Below are positions 50,573 to 63,240 of a stretch of DNA of 64,000 nucleotides, one piece after another; position 1 is the stretch's first letter; every line of letters begins with the position of its first letter. Made by a program: the position numbers and the translations under genes. The notes under the pieces were generated by a model. That model ran no database searches. It worked only from the letters and a program-made list of their open reading frames with translations, and had not been told where the DNA came from. The DNA is taken from assembly GCA_035582835.1 (NCBI GenBank), contig JAYKAV010000966.1, forward strand, positions 1,568,775 to 1,632,774, read 5' to 3'. This stretch comes from Phoebastria nigripes (taxonomy: Eukaryota; Chordata; Aves; Procellariiformes; Diomedeidae).

Positions 50573-50615
50573 TGATACAGTAAGCAAAGTTTGCTTACTG
50601 ATACAAGTAAGCAAA
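50573..50615. repeat. Palindrome plus direct repeat built on GTAAGCAAA
   Basis: CAGTAAGCAAA (50578-50588) and TTTGCTTACTG (50590-50600) form a perfect 11-bp inverted repeat around one G. TGATACAGTAAGCAAA at 50573 then recurs as TGATACAAGTAAGCAAA from 50599. Confidence 0.85.
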
Positions 50616-51733
50616 ACAGTACAACAGTTCAACACTTTCAAATACAAATTCATAAAGCTTGTAAGGACAAAATTTTTCCTGATTTTTCCAAAATTTTTCC
50701 TAATTTCTCCTGCCTTATTTCATTTGCCAATGTAGCAGCATTTTTTTTTCCTTTCCCTCACACCCTCTGATACCTAAACCGTTATTCTTCTAACAGATGA
50801 CTAATTTTATTTTACAGGATCAATAGAACTATTTTTCTGATTTCAATCCACAAATAGGTTTACACTATCTAAGTTGTGTTTGCTGAAACGTATCCAGTTT
50901 CTCAAAGAAAAAAATAGTTCAAAAAAAGGAGTAAAAACTGTGGAACAAATCTTCAACTGATATATACTCTCATTGTTTCACTGAACTGAAATCAGTCTGA
51001 AGGAATCTAAATTCATGACTTTATTTCCATTCTTTAGTTAGCAACGCAGATGACTGGACTTGCCAGATGCTGTGCAAGGGAGATAACTGTGTAATATTCA
51101 AAATGTTGAGTCCCATGTTGATGCCCAGCCACCAGCCAAAGCTTTGCATCTGTTCAATGGCCTAATAGAAACTCAAGCTGCACTGTCAAAAATGACTCAA
51201 AAAAAGTTAAGCTTTATCCATTTTTGCCAGGGGACTGTAAATGAATATATGTCATGATTTTGCTTGAGCTGGTATACACTGCACAGTTTTTCTGGCAACG
51301 TTTCCTTCTGAAAGCAGTTATTTGAAAGCACCCATGTTATGGAAGCATGCAGAAAACACGGCTTTATGCTACTTTATTTTAAACTTGGCCCATGGAAAGA
51401 GCAAGTCTGTACTAACCAGTCTATCTATCTGAGCTGGTACAACGAAGTATTGTAGAAAAGTGTGTGGTCTCTTCTTGATAACATGGCCTGGTGAGAAGAG
51501 TGAGTGTAAACACTGTACGTGTGTGTGAGGAGCTCCCCAAAGTGCTTGTTCTGAGAAGGGCTTTGCCCCAAAACTGATAATGCCAAAAGAACATGAACAA
51601 ATATAAAATTTGCTTAAGCTGACCATTAGTAGAATTAAACAGTAACCGGGGGATTAGCAATAAAACTGAGAGAAAGAGTCAGTCAGCTTGAGAAGCAACA
51701 GAGGAGAATCATGAAGGTCTGTAACAGGGCAGA

Positions 51734-51907
51734 GACCCCGGGGGGAAATGGGGTGGGCAGGCGGGTGGGTGCTGCCTGCTCTGTGCGGGCCGGGCAGCGC
51801 TGCCTCCCCTGGGGCACCCCAGGGTGCTGCCCCCCACAGGCAGGGACCCACACTGGGGTGCGCCCGGCACCGCCGGGGCTGCCTCACCGCGGGGGCGACG
51901 GGGGGCT
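51734..51907. other. Isolated GC-rich, CpG-containing island, possibly part of an LTR
   Basis: About 175 bp of very GC-rich sequence sits in AT-rich flanks with sharp edges. An AATAAA signal follows at 51983-51988, about 75 bp past the island, and another precedes it at 51659-51664. The order of GC-rich block, short AT-rich stretch and polyadenylation signal resembles the promoter-to-R/U5 part of some avian retroviral LTRs. I could not find TG...CA ends or a target-site duplication. A small CpG island or a GC-rich minisatellite are alternatives. Confidence 0.4.
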
Positions 51908-54900
51908 TACCTTTTGTATTGCTGATACTTATCCTGAATGTCTAGTTCTCTGATTGCTGGTTAGTTACATCATTAATCAATCAATAAACTGCTTCCATCC
52001 TGATTTCGTTTAAACTGCATGAATTAAGCTGTTTTTCCCCATCACAAAGTACTAGTTATCTTCTAGCAACAACACAACAGCATCTTTGATGCTGGAAAAA
52101 CTGATCATTATAGCTATAGGTTTGGACTTGCTGCATTGGTACGTCAGTGACTGGACATCAAACCTGTTTTAAACACTTTTAGCAAGTCCATCTCTGTGAC
52201 CACACAAGTGTGGCTCAGTGAAAAACACAGCTAGCTTTCTGTTCCCCTCTCCACTCCCTAAAGGCCATGAAAGATATCCTGGATTTCCCTGAGCAAACCC
52301 AGCCATGGAATACCTGCCAAAAAAAGACATTTAGTCTGACATTGCAATGGAGATGCAAAATATACAAGAAAGGAAGGCAACAATGCTGAGTGATGCTGGG
52401 GTGCCCACATATTTATAGCTGTGAAATGTGCTGCCTTGACAAAGGCGCAAAGGCAGCCAAGTGTAGGCTAACAAAATTACAATGTTGGCAGCTGTGTCCA
52501 GGGACAATAGGTACCAGTAAAAGTTCCTCATGTGGAAATCACAGCTCTAGCATCTTGATATTTGCTTTAATTCTTTTTCTGAACATTCTCATTTTCCTAC
52601 TGTCTTAACCAACTAGCATTTTTTTTTTAACTCCCTAGCAGAAAAGGAGACTACATTTCAATGCTGTGTCCATTAACAAGTACACCAACAAATACTTACT
52701 GATGCTATGTATGTGCACTATGTTGAGTCTCTGCATTAGCAATTAAAAAATACTGTAAGAGGCTGCAAGAGAACTGAGCTGAAGTAAAAAAACACATTCC
52801 TCTAGAGAGCCTATTTTGTCTGAATGCCATTTGACATATATTATGCGTTTTGTAACTAAGGATTTTTTGTGTGTGTGTGAAAATTTACATTTGTTTTTAA
52901 TTCAGAGAGTAAAAGAACCATCATATCTGTGGACATCAAACCATGTTATACATTATTTTCTTCATAGAACACGAAGCAGACTATCAGGATTGATTAATTT
53001 CCTGTTCTCCCCTAGAGTTGTAAACGTGTCCTATTCTGCTTGTGCCACTCGTGACTTTTCTTCCTTTAAACTGCACCATGTTAGGCTTTACTTTCTTGGT
53101 TTTTTTTCAGAATCATTTACTTTCTTCCTTTTTCTTTTTCCTTTTCTTCTACTATTATTTCTATCTCCCCAACTTATTGTCCCAGCTGAAGAGCCTTATA
53201 AAATCATTCCATAAATGCATTATATGGACTGTGGGGGCTGTATGCCCAATGCTGGAATCTGTGAGCAATGCCATAAATATAGCACCTAGTTAAATGGTGA
53301 ATCTCCTTGTGACTCTAAACTGAAGATGCCAAAAGTTTAGATGGATTCCAACAACAATAGGATAAAAGAACGGAGAAAAAAAATCCATCAAATGTTGTTG
53401 AACAGAAGAATATTATATTTGGTGCGGGAACTCCCTAAACTGCAGATTGCAGGAAGCTGAGAGACTTTAGCATGGAATATATCATTGAATACCTGCCTGT
53501 TTCTTATACTCCCCCTTAAGCATCCACGACTGATTATTTTTGAACATGAGATACTGGGCTAACTGAATGCTTGGCTTGTTATGGTATGGCTGTTCTTATA
53601 TGATCCTATGTAGATGCTTACGATGACAGATTTCAAAAATGAATTAATGCTCACCCATGGACTAAGTAGAGCCGGGACTCATTCATTCACTGTCAGGGTA
53701 TATTCAGATTTTCAACTCTTTCTTAAGTGTAGAACTACTCAGGGGGAGAGGAATGTGTAGGGGCAAGAAACCCAACATTATAATTCTTTATCACCAGCAC
53801 ATGCGATTAAATATGCATTTGCATCTGTTTTATTATACTTTGCATGGTGAATATGCATATGACTGGGATTCAGAGTTGGCTGGTGCAGTCATCAATGGTT
53901 TCAGTATTGGCAGGGTACTGACGAGCACAAAAATAACATTGCTCCTCATTTCCACTTTAACGTACTTTGAGTGTAAAAGATTATTTGTTGTTTTTCCATT
54001 TTGGTCCTTTGCTTCTCTAATGCCAGATGCTGGGTAAACATACAAACTTGCTAGTGCTTGTTTTGATTTTATCTAAGTCTTATTAAGGCCCATGACGGGC
54101 TTTGAAGACCTTGGAATATCAGCTGTCTTCTCTATGTTGTCAAGCTAACTGAGAAATCATCCCTAACTGGACTCCCATCAAGAATGAAATCTCTTAATAC
54201 AAATATGATGGGTTTCTTTCTTCTTTTGTCTCTTGTTGGCTGATCTTTCCTGGAACACAGCCCAATTTAGCACAGATGTGTTTTCTCCTCCTATTGATCC
54301 AATTTGTTTGGTTACTCTTTTTTTAAAGAAACAGCCCTAACTCAGGCATAGTCAACATAAATGTAGGAAGGTCTCAGAAATGTAATGTAAAATACAGTCA
54401 GACTCAAGAATAGTAAACCAGTGTGAATTAATACCCTTTGCTAAAATACACATGGAATCAAATAAGGCTTATGATAAAACACTGACATTATCTAACATAC
54501 GTTGTATCCAAAACTTCAATGTCTTTTGTCTTTAAGAGTTTAAGCTAAATAGATGGAGATGACATGAATGTTGTTTTTCAAAGTTCATGAACTTTTATTC
54601 TTTTACTTGGGTACAGTGGAAGTTATTCTCCTGAAATTAATCAGTTTTGTCCATATTTACAGTTGTCAGAGATCAGAATCTGGCTCTAACTTCTTACAAG
54701 AGCAATTGAATTAAAAGTGGGTTTTGTTCCAGAAGCAGCTGCTGAAAGGGCAATGGAGCTTTTGAGGACAGAAAGAGAAAGAAAAATATTGTCAGGAAAA
54801 ATTGTAAAAAAAAAATTAGTAAAATCCTGATAAATAGTAAATGGACTGGCTCTTACTGTGCTGTCCATTTCAATGCATTTTGACCCAAAGTCCATGGTCA

Positions 54901-56102
54901 GTTAAGTTAGTTGACCAATTTTAACTGGAAGGAAAAGGCTACTGGTTGCAAACTATTTTTTTTTTCTTTAAGGAATAGCTTCTCTGTGGAAAGTGCACGT
55001 TATATGTTCCCACCATAAACTGAGAGTCCATTACCCCTTCCTCTCTCCCACATGCAAAATTTCCATTGTGGATTTCACACTGGCTAACAGAAAGAGTTCA
55101 TTGAAAGAATTAATTTTTTCAAATCTTTCAGAAGTTCATTTCTGGAGAATCCAACAGATTAAAGGAATCAGAGCTGAGAGTGAGCACTCAATGGTAATGT
55201 CAACAGCCCAGGTCTCCCTGGCAGGAAAGGATAATGCTGTAAGCTCACAATCTGAACTGGCTTTTTTCAGCTGAGAGCAAATCTCTGGCAGACGCTCGCT
55301 GCAGCTGTAGTTTTATTGACAGTAATGTTATTTCTGTTTTCAAATGACAGAAAATATGTTTGGTACTTTCAGATTTGTTTCCTTTTGGGTCAGAGGTCTT
55401 TTCACGCCTTTCATAAATGATGGAAAAAATACAAATTAACTTGTCTAAAAAATTAGATCTACAGATTATCTTCAATGTTTGAGTAACAAGTTTATTCTTA
55501 CCAGAAGTTGCTACTGAAATATTCTACACAAACATTTTCTGTTTATGGGTAAAATAATTCTGTACTTCTCATTATTTGTTTCATATTTACAGAACTGTAA
55601 ATTATCTGATTATAACAATAAAGCATAGCTACTATGGTATTTAGTTGTTGTGCCTAGTAGTATGACATCATTGTTAGTGAAATAATATAAAAATTCCCAG
55701 CTGATACAACATAATTTTGGATTGCCAAATATCAACATGAACATGTAATTTCCTTGAAAGGGGAAAAATAAATGATTATCATCTCACTTTAGAGACTGGG
55801 GTTTGAAGGTAAATTAAATGACTTAATCTCGTGAGGCAGGAGTTAACTGAGATCTTGTAGTTTAGAGTCTACTGTCTGAAATCCAGCAATATGCATACGT
55901 CACTCCATCCATTCATCCATCCACCCACCATCCACCCATCCACCTATCCATTTGTTTCCTTTTTTCTTTACAAGAATAGTGTCTGATTCACAAAAATATG
56001 GAAATAAATGAAACTAGAGAAAAAGAAAAAAAATGAAAGGAGGATGGTAAGGACAGAATGATCTCAAAGACTTTTTAAGTGCACCGGTATTACTTCTTTG
56101 CA
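51908..56102. other. Unassigned non-coding DNA
   Basis: No exon or named transposon is recognised. A T/C-rich polypyrimidine tract lies at 53098-53175 and causes the F/L-rich ORFs there. A CATC microsatellite lies near the right end. Confidence 0.5.
55900..55952. repeat. Imperfect CATC/CACC microsatellite
   Basis: Repeated CATC, CATT and CACC tetramers form about 13 units on the plus strand. Confidence 0.88.
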
Positions 56103-56345
56103 GGTATTTGTCTAACCTGTCCCTGGAGTCCTCCTGTCGTGGAGACTCCCATCACCTTCTCAGGCTGTTCCAGTGCTCCATTGCCTTTGCTGTTTGAATT
56201 TTTTTATAAAGTACTTGTTGCAATCTAGGTCAATTATTTCTTTTCTATTCTTCTATGTGTATTGAAAACTATTGTTCTCACTGTGTTTGAGCAACAGCTT
56301 ACACAGCTGAAGACAGTTGTCATGTCTCCTCTCTGTCTTGTAGGA
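56103..56345 (-). repeat. Very old CR1-type LINE remnant
   Basis: Plus-strand landmarks are in the order expected for the reverse complement of a CR1 ORF2 C-terminus. These are CTGTCCCTGGAGTCCTCC, GGAGACTCCCATCACCTTCT, CAGGCTGTTCCAGTGCTCCA and, after an AT-rich gap, GTTGTCATGTCTCCTCTCTG. They correspond to the block around GACTCCACCACTTCCCTGGG and CAGCCTGTTCCAATGCTTAA in the copy at 21.3 kb. No open frame survives. Divergence is much higher than in the other copies. Confidence 0.7.
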
Positions 56346-59300
56346 AGCTTGTTCTAAAGAGGATGTCATAAAGTGACAAACACAGCTGCCAAAGAGGAAA
56401 ACTGTTCTTAAAAGATAAAAACATACTAAAGATGAAAATGTTAAAATATTAAAAAGATAAAATATTTTAAAAATATCTCTTCAATCACAGTGGTCTGTAA
56501 TGACAGTGAAAATCATCTGAAGTATTTATAGGTGCTACTACTACACTAAAATGCTAAAAATCTAGACCTTTCAGACAGCTGAATAATAAAAATAATCCCC
56601 AAGCCTTTGCATTGCAAAGAGTTTGAATACTTATGCCGTTCATCATTGTAAATGAGGAGCAATATTTTTAAAGAAAGTGTAAAGTGACAGATTTCTACAG
56701 GAGACAATGAATTTAGGCTCCGCTGCATTATTTGAGGAACCGTGGCTAAATAAAGAATAGAATATGGTCCGCAGGCCATTCGCAGTCTAATTTTAGTGAC
56801 CATTAAAATAATAACTTTATTTATTTGATTACTTGTTATTAATTTAATATTTTAATTCATAACCCTATTATTATGACAGACATTTGGAACTTTGGGGCTT
56901 GATTCGCACGAATCCCATACAAGCATAATTCTAGATTTATACTGGGGAAAGTGAAGGGAAAAACTGAGTACTTAATATCATCTTATAATATCATATAATG
57001 TGCTGAAAGGATTTCTTTGCAGAAATAATTTCCATATGTTTACAAAGGCATGATAAACTGATACAATAAAAGCAGAAATTTTCAGTTTTAAGGTCATAAC
57101 ACCAGCACAAGAAGAACAAATATTTTTGTGGTAGAAAACACAGCCAACTTGAACTCAGTGTTTCTTCTTCTCCAGCTTAATTTGGAGTAGAAATGAAGTC
57201 AAATGGAGCTCTCTTGCTGTAATTTACAAAAGTAAGAGAATATTATGATTCTGAACTTCTAGTTCCTCAGAAGTATTTTGGTGTCAGTTGGTGCTGAAAT
57301 GCTGAATTTCTCAGCCTATGCGGGTTTATGCCCAGTGCAATCTGACTGAGAATTACTAGAAGGATTCCTTCGATTAGAGTCCCTGAGGTCACAGCTTGTT
57401 CCTCTGCAGCACAGCACACTATTGCTTCTATTCAACTTGGACCTTTTTTCTCAGCAGGTCTTACAGAAGGAACAAAACCACACAAGTTGCAAAGAATAAG
57501 CTGACATTTTACCTCTCTGAAGTTTGCAATCACATTGTAACTGAGAGGAAGAAAAAAAAAGGGTGAAAAAAGGATAGAATTTACTGTCAAGAGGTAGCTG
57601 AATACTGCTCCATTTGAAACAATGGGAATTATTCTAATTTACCATTAGATGGCATACATACAGTATAAAATACATGATTAAACAGAATTCCAGTGTACCT
57701 GGTGAAAGGTTAAGTAATACTTCTGTTGCATAATAGATGCTCACTAAAGTCCTCTAATAATACTTGTTTCCACTCAAAGTTGTTATGTCTAAAGAATTTC
57801 AAACTCTCTACATTGAATACTTCTAGGTAACAGGCCAAATAAGTCTGTGCTGCTAAAAGTAGCTCAGCGGCTGTTAACACTGCAGCACTGCTGTGTATTC
57901 AGCTCCTGCATCCCTCTTTCCCTTTTTCCCTGTTCAACAAGGATTTGCCATTACTTTAAGTTCTGTAACAGACTCACAATATTCTCCATCCCTTTCTAGT
58001 GGGTGTGTGAGAAAAGGAATCACAAAAAATAAATTTTTGTATCAATAGTCTACAACGAATAAGTTAAATGAAAACCTAAGTGTTTTACTTCAAAAAAGAA
58101 ATGCCTGAATTTTTCCTCCCACTGAAATGGAGCTGTACTTAATTTATAAGACCTCTAAGACAATCTGTCATACCAATGTAGTAGTTATTGTGGCAAGCTG
58201 ACCTGCTAAGCACGAGGAAGATACTGCTCTAAACTGAATAAGGGCTCTACGTGTATTTGACAGTGATCACATCTAAGACGTACACTGCCATGGAGTTATG
58301 AGACATTCCTCCTGGCTGGGTCAGAAAGGAGGGGATGCTGCTCAAGGCTGCAGTGGAGAAAAGGACATGCTGCTTGGTACTGGCAGGGCTTGGTAGCATC
58401 ATCACTCTTCCTCTGAAAGCCTGTGTGCCAGGTATATTTGCCTGGCATGCTGATCAGCTGCGCTNGGTACGTGGGGCTGAGAAATGGAGGAAACTCACAG
58501 TCTTGTGCATCAAATGTATGAATCTCTTGGTTAAGAAGTGGGAAAGGGGAGGAGGTTAATGTACAACTTCAGCCTTCTTTCTCTCTTAAATATATGGAGA
58601 CACAATTTAAGCAGAAGGGTCCTATAACCATACTCTTGCCAGAGAAAAGATAGGCAATTTCTGCAAAATCTGCTTATAGTAAGTCAGGAGGAAGACTAGT
58701 TCAGACTGAAATTTAAAAGTGACAACTTGTTCAGAAAAAAGCATTGAATCTGTAGAGGATTTGTGAGCGTAATAAGAGAACTTTTGGGCTCTTATGCTCA
58801 GAGGCTTAGATGTAGAGGATGAACATGGATATATTCTCTCTCATGACCTTATTCTCTCCTGCTTCTTAGTTGGTGGTCAGATCATCCTGACTCATCAGAT
58901 AATGTCTTAGTAGCAGATGTCTGATGCACTAAATGTCATGATGTCTTAAAGTCATCTCTAAACCAAACTGTTTCTTCCCTTACTTGTGCTGGAAAGGAAT
59001 TTGCTGAAAGTTAAGGCAGTATCTCAGTGGATTCCTGTAGAGATGCATACAGCAAACTAAATGACTTACTGATGCTACAGGAAACGGCTAGTGTGATATA
59101 TTGCATAGTGTCAAGTTTTAGTGCAGCTTTGTTTAGTCCAAAGAAGCTCTTTCAATCTGGAGTATCGCGGATCTGAGAAATACAAATTTTCTCTAATAAT
59201 ATAACAATACAGTGAAGCACATCCTAGACAGGAAAATAAAAGGCTAAAATAGTCTGGAATTAAAATGTAGGTGTATTAAGGATGAACAGAGGCCAGGTTG

Positions 59301-62300
59301 ACCAAAATGTCTTGCTGCTTGTTTTGGAAAGTCATTTTTCCAAACCACTTATCATTTTGCTCGATTTCTGTCACCTAAATGAGGATATTATTACACACAA
59401 CCTTGCATGCATTTCTGAGGTCTAGCACGTGAATTTCTACATTCCAACGTGAAAAAGAGGTAAGTGCAGCAGGTGTTGCACTTGTTAAGTAATGGAATTA
59501 AGGGAATCCCTCTAAGTGTGGGACTATTGGAAAACAGAGAGATTGTGGATGGCTTGAATGAATAAGAAGATAATATATATTTCTTAATTTTTAATAGGTT
59601 TTGTTGCAGGGAAAAACTGCTCAGTTCATGTAGTTGAAATGAAATCAATATCAAAAAAATTTATTGTCATTACATGTAATGACTAATGCCATGTAATCAA
59701 CTAGAAATCAGTGAATGGTGCCCAATGGAGAGGCAGCTTTGCCTGGCCCAGGCATAGGTTGAGATGCTGGAGGCAGCTTGTGCCAGTGTCAATCCAAGTT
59801 GTGACTGCTGCTGTTTCTGGTAAAAGGTCTCCCCACCTCCCCGTTACAAATGTCCACGCTTCTTTTAGACTTCTGTTCAAGCTGACTCCTCCTGTTTTTT
59901 CAAAAGTCTATTTGTAATTCTCTGGTTGCTGTTCAACCTGCCTGATGGGCATCTTCCTTTTTAATGTGATCAGTTTGAGGACAAATGTCCTTCCAGACAG
60001 TTTTGGGCATTTAAGCCACTTGCATTGGTTACGCTCCGTATCTTAACAAGTGCTGTTATCCAGGCCATTTGCTAAAGGTCAGCTCTGCAATCACCCATCA
60101 CAAAGTTTCTAGCTAGTAGATAAGTGTGGTGTCTTTTAACTAAATATTATCATCAGTGCTCCTTTCAGAGTTACCTGGGACTTCTTGTAGACATATGTAG
60201 TGCTTGTTTCTCTTCAGGACAGATGAATGTCTTGTTCTTGTCAATCTGATTAAAAGCGGGGAGTCTGTCACACATTCATAGTATATTTTTTAAAATTGCT
60301 CACATAGACAAGGATGTTACTACTTATGTCATTGCATGTGTTTATATTAAACCAAGTGGAAACTGTAATTTCCATCTCCTAGGAAATATTTGCATTTCTG
60401 CAAAAAAAGTAATACATATTTTTCCCAGTTCAAAGCAAAAGGTTGGAAATATGCTTTCTTTTCCTTATCCTCCCTTAGGAGACATAGAGAGAATGACTGC
60501 TTTTTGGGAAACGGTGAAGAGAAGAGGGAAAGTTTATTTATTTTCACTTATCAGCTGCCCTCTTGGCAGCAGACTGCCTTAGGGCTTGAGGGCTTAACAT
60601 ACGAGGAGCTGAACAGTCCTTTCTGTCTTGAAAGAGCTTGGGAGCCTGTGTTGTGGAAGAACACTGAATACGTAGTCTACAGGAGCACACCTGGTAAGCT
60701 GCTAAAAAGCTGGGGAGTTTCAGAGCCCCTCCAATGTGACAGTAATTTCTTATGTCATAAATTAACTTTGTGATGCAGGAGGAAAATGTCAATGTTAACT
60801 AGTTCTTATTTGACTGAACTTGAACCATAATCCTTACTATGTGCATCTCACTCCAGTTATAAATTGTGTTTTCTTGGGGGAGGGGTGGGAGACATTGAAA
60901 TTAAATGGAAGCTTTACATTTGTATCTCATTACTCCATGAAAAGACAGGCAAAACAGATTCTGGCCTAATACCTGGCCATAGCTGAGTGCGTAAAAGCAC
61001 AGAGGCTTTGGAAGATGAATGTGAATGGGTCATGAGTCTTCACAGGGATGTGAAGTGAGCACTACAAGTAAGCTTTTCATCCCTGAAGCTGTTTCATCAG
61101 ACAGTAAAATAATGTCAGATTTGAATGTGACTGTCCAGAAAACAAAGGACTTGGCTAGTCCTGTCCCTGCAGGGCGGGGACTCCACTCCAGGCTTATTCT
61201 GTCCAATATTCTGTAACCTTCTGAGCTGTAGCAAGCTGGACAAAGTGTCCATCGTCACCAGGACTCAGCTGAGGGGTCTCCTCTGAAGCATTTTGGAGTC
61301 ACTACATGTGTTACGGATTCACTGACTATTTCAACTCTTGTGGTTCCTCCTGCTTTGTGCTGTGAGCCTCCCTGCTTAGCATGCTGCCAATGAGGTACCA
61401 CCTACCCTACAGGCAGGCAGTCTTCCTCTCTCTGCTTCCTAGGCATACCTTTTTTTTATCAAAATGTGCTGTATGTGCACTTGAAACCATCAAAATCCAA
61501 ATACAACTTGTATGCTTTCTGTCACAGTAAAGGTGTCTTTTTCTGAAGCACCACTACCTTTTAACTTTGAATACCAGACTGCAGAAACGAAGCAGAAAGA
61601 GACCTGAACAGCAATTGAATGGGAAACATTGTAAAAACAGAGCTTTGGGGACATGATACCAGTGTTTCTGGAGGGGTGTAGTTCAGGTCAGCACTAACCA
61701 TCTCAGCCAAGTGTTTTTAGGGTGCTGTGGCACACTTAAGAGGATTGGCTACCTTTCAGTTGAGATGAAAATCTAATTCTTCTGGAAACTCTTTGGAGCA
61801 CATAAGAATGAGATGTTTAAACTGTCCAAATTCCAACACAATAAATTGCATTCTCTTTAAATAGACTCCCTGTACAGTTTTCTACCTTTCAGTTACCTAC
61901 TGGCTCTTTCCATTCTTCCCTAAATGTGTTTTTGGTACTGCTGAATGCTCTTCAGCTTTGTGTTTCATTCTACTAGGGTTTGCCTTTCTACAGTAGATGA
62001 AACAGTACACTGGGATCAATTGTTCTCTAGAAATATAAGAATATATTATCTCTCTAAGTCATCTTTCACTTTTTCTTTTAAACAAAATATGATCATCACG
62101 ATACATAATGTTCATTTGACGTAGTTTGTGGCCAGGTTCTGGTGTGTGAATGCCACTAGTTAGAAGCATTCAATTTCCTAATTTCCTCTGTCTCCTTAAT
62201 TTTCTTCCCCCCCCCCCCCCACCTTTTGGTGCACTACTAGCCTCAGTTAATTTTGCCAATCGTAAACACTTGTAACTGAAATGAATGCCGAATGGAGTGG

Positions 62301-63240
62301 CTCATTGAAGCGAACCCATTTATTTTTACATCAGCTCTTTTCCTTGAAGACTCACTCATTTGATTATATAAATTACACTGACTAAAATACACTCTCCTGG
62401 TTGCGTTTTCTGCTTTAAAGATATCCACATACTTTGTTTTTGTGGTACTGAACAGCATTGATAAACCTTGTGGGTAGCTGCTCAAGAAAACATAATGGAN
62501 GAGGAGGATTTGTATCAAATTCATGAAATCAGGATTAATCCCCCTTCTGAAAGTTGGCAGAAAAATAAGCACTCCCAGCCCACCTTAGATTATCCATTTT
62601 TAACAGAGAACGCAGTTTTTTCAAGCTGGCTTGACTTCGCTGAAATGTATTTTTTCTGTTTGTGGGAAAAAAGAGAAAGAAACATAATACTTATTTATAG
62701 CTGGTATGACCTTACTCTGATCACTGCAATTACAGAAACAGATAAAAGCATTCTGAGTTGGTCTGATGTTAATGTGGGCTGCTTTAACGCCTCCTGGTAA
62801 TTAGAATTCAAGTGATCCAAGTCTCCGGCATTCTTTATACCCTCAGCATCCTGGCCGTGCTCTCAGCACTCCCAGTGCACATTCTCCCTGGGAGAATGAG
62901 AATATGGAAAACCACTGCAACTTACAGTAATCAGGGACAGATTAACATTGAATCAACCAGGAAAGGACTTTTTGTTTGGAATATGAAAATGTTTTATTTC
63001 ACTATTGGTTTATGGCTGAAAGAGACCATTCTAGTATTACACTTGAGTTAGTCTGCCCACCACTGCGCCCAACACTTAGATAAGACAGATGCACTTCTGC
63101 TGCTTTAAGCAAGACTATACTGTCACATGCTGCAGGTGAAGAGCAAGAGGCTGAGATCCCTTAGTGTAAAGGAGCTGGTTAACAGAGATGCCTGGGCTGT
63201 CCCAGCAGTTATTCTGAGATTCATATTGTCTGCCTCATGA
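56346..63240. other. Unassigned non-coding DNA
   Basis: No gene is recognised. A 14-C homopolymer lies at 62207-62220. A perfect 9-bp palindrome (CATTCTCCC, T, GGGAGAATG) lies at 62880-62898. The stretch at 63124-63240 may already be part of the following CR1, but I cannot confirm it. Ambiguous bases lie at 58465 and 62500. Confidence 0.5.
62207..62220. repeat. Poly(C) run
   Basis: Fourteen consecutive C residues. Confidence 0.9.

Larger units (their letters stand above)
48853..51733. other. Unassigned non-coding DNA
   Basis: No exon is recognised. Contents include a near-perfect 19-bp tandem pair (49396-49433), a pyrimidine-rich stretch near 50030-50120 and a palindromic cluster near 50573. 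ORFs at 49809-50210 and 50370-50735 have no known motif. Confidence 0.5.

Noticed and set aside
62468..62800. 110-codon plus-strand ORF
   Set aside because: No recognisable motif, one ambiguous codon, and no supporting exon boundaries.
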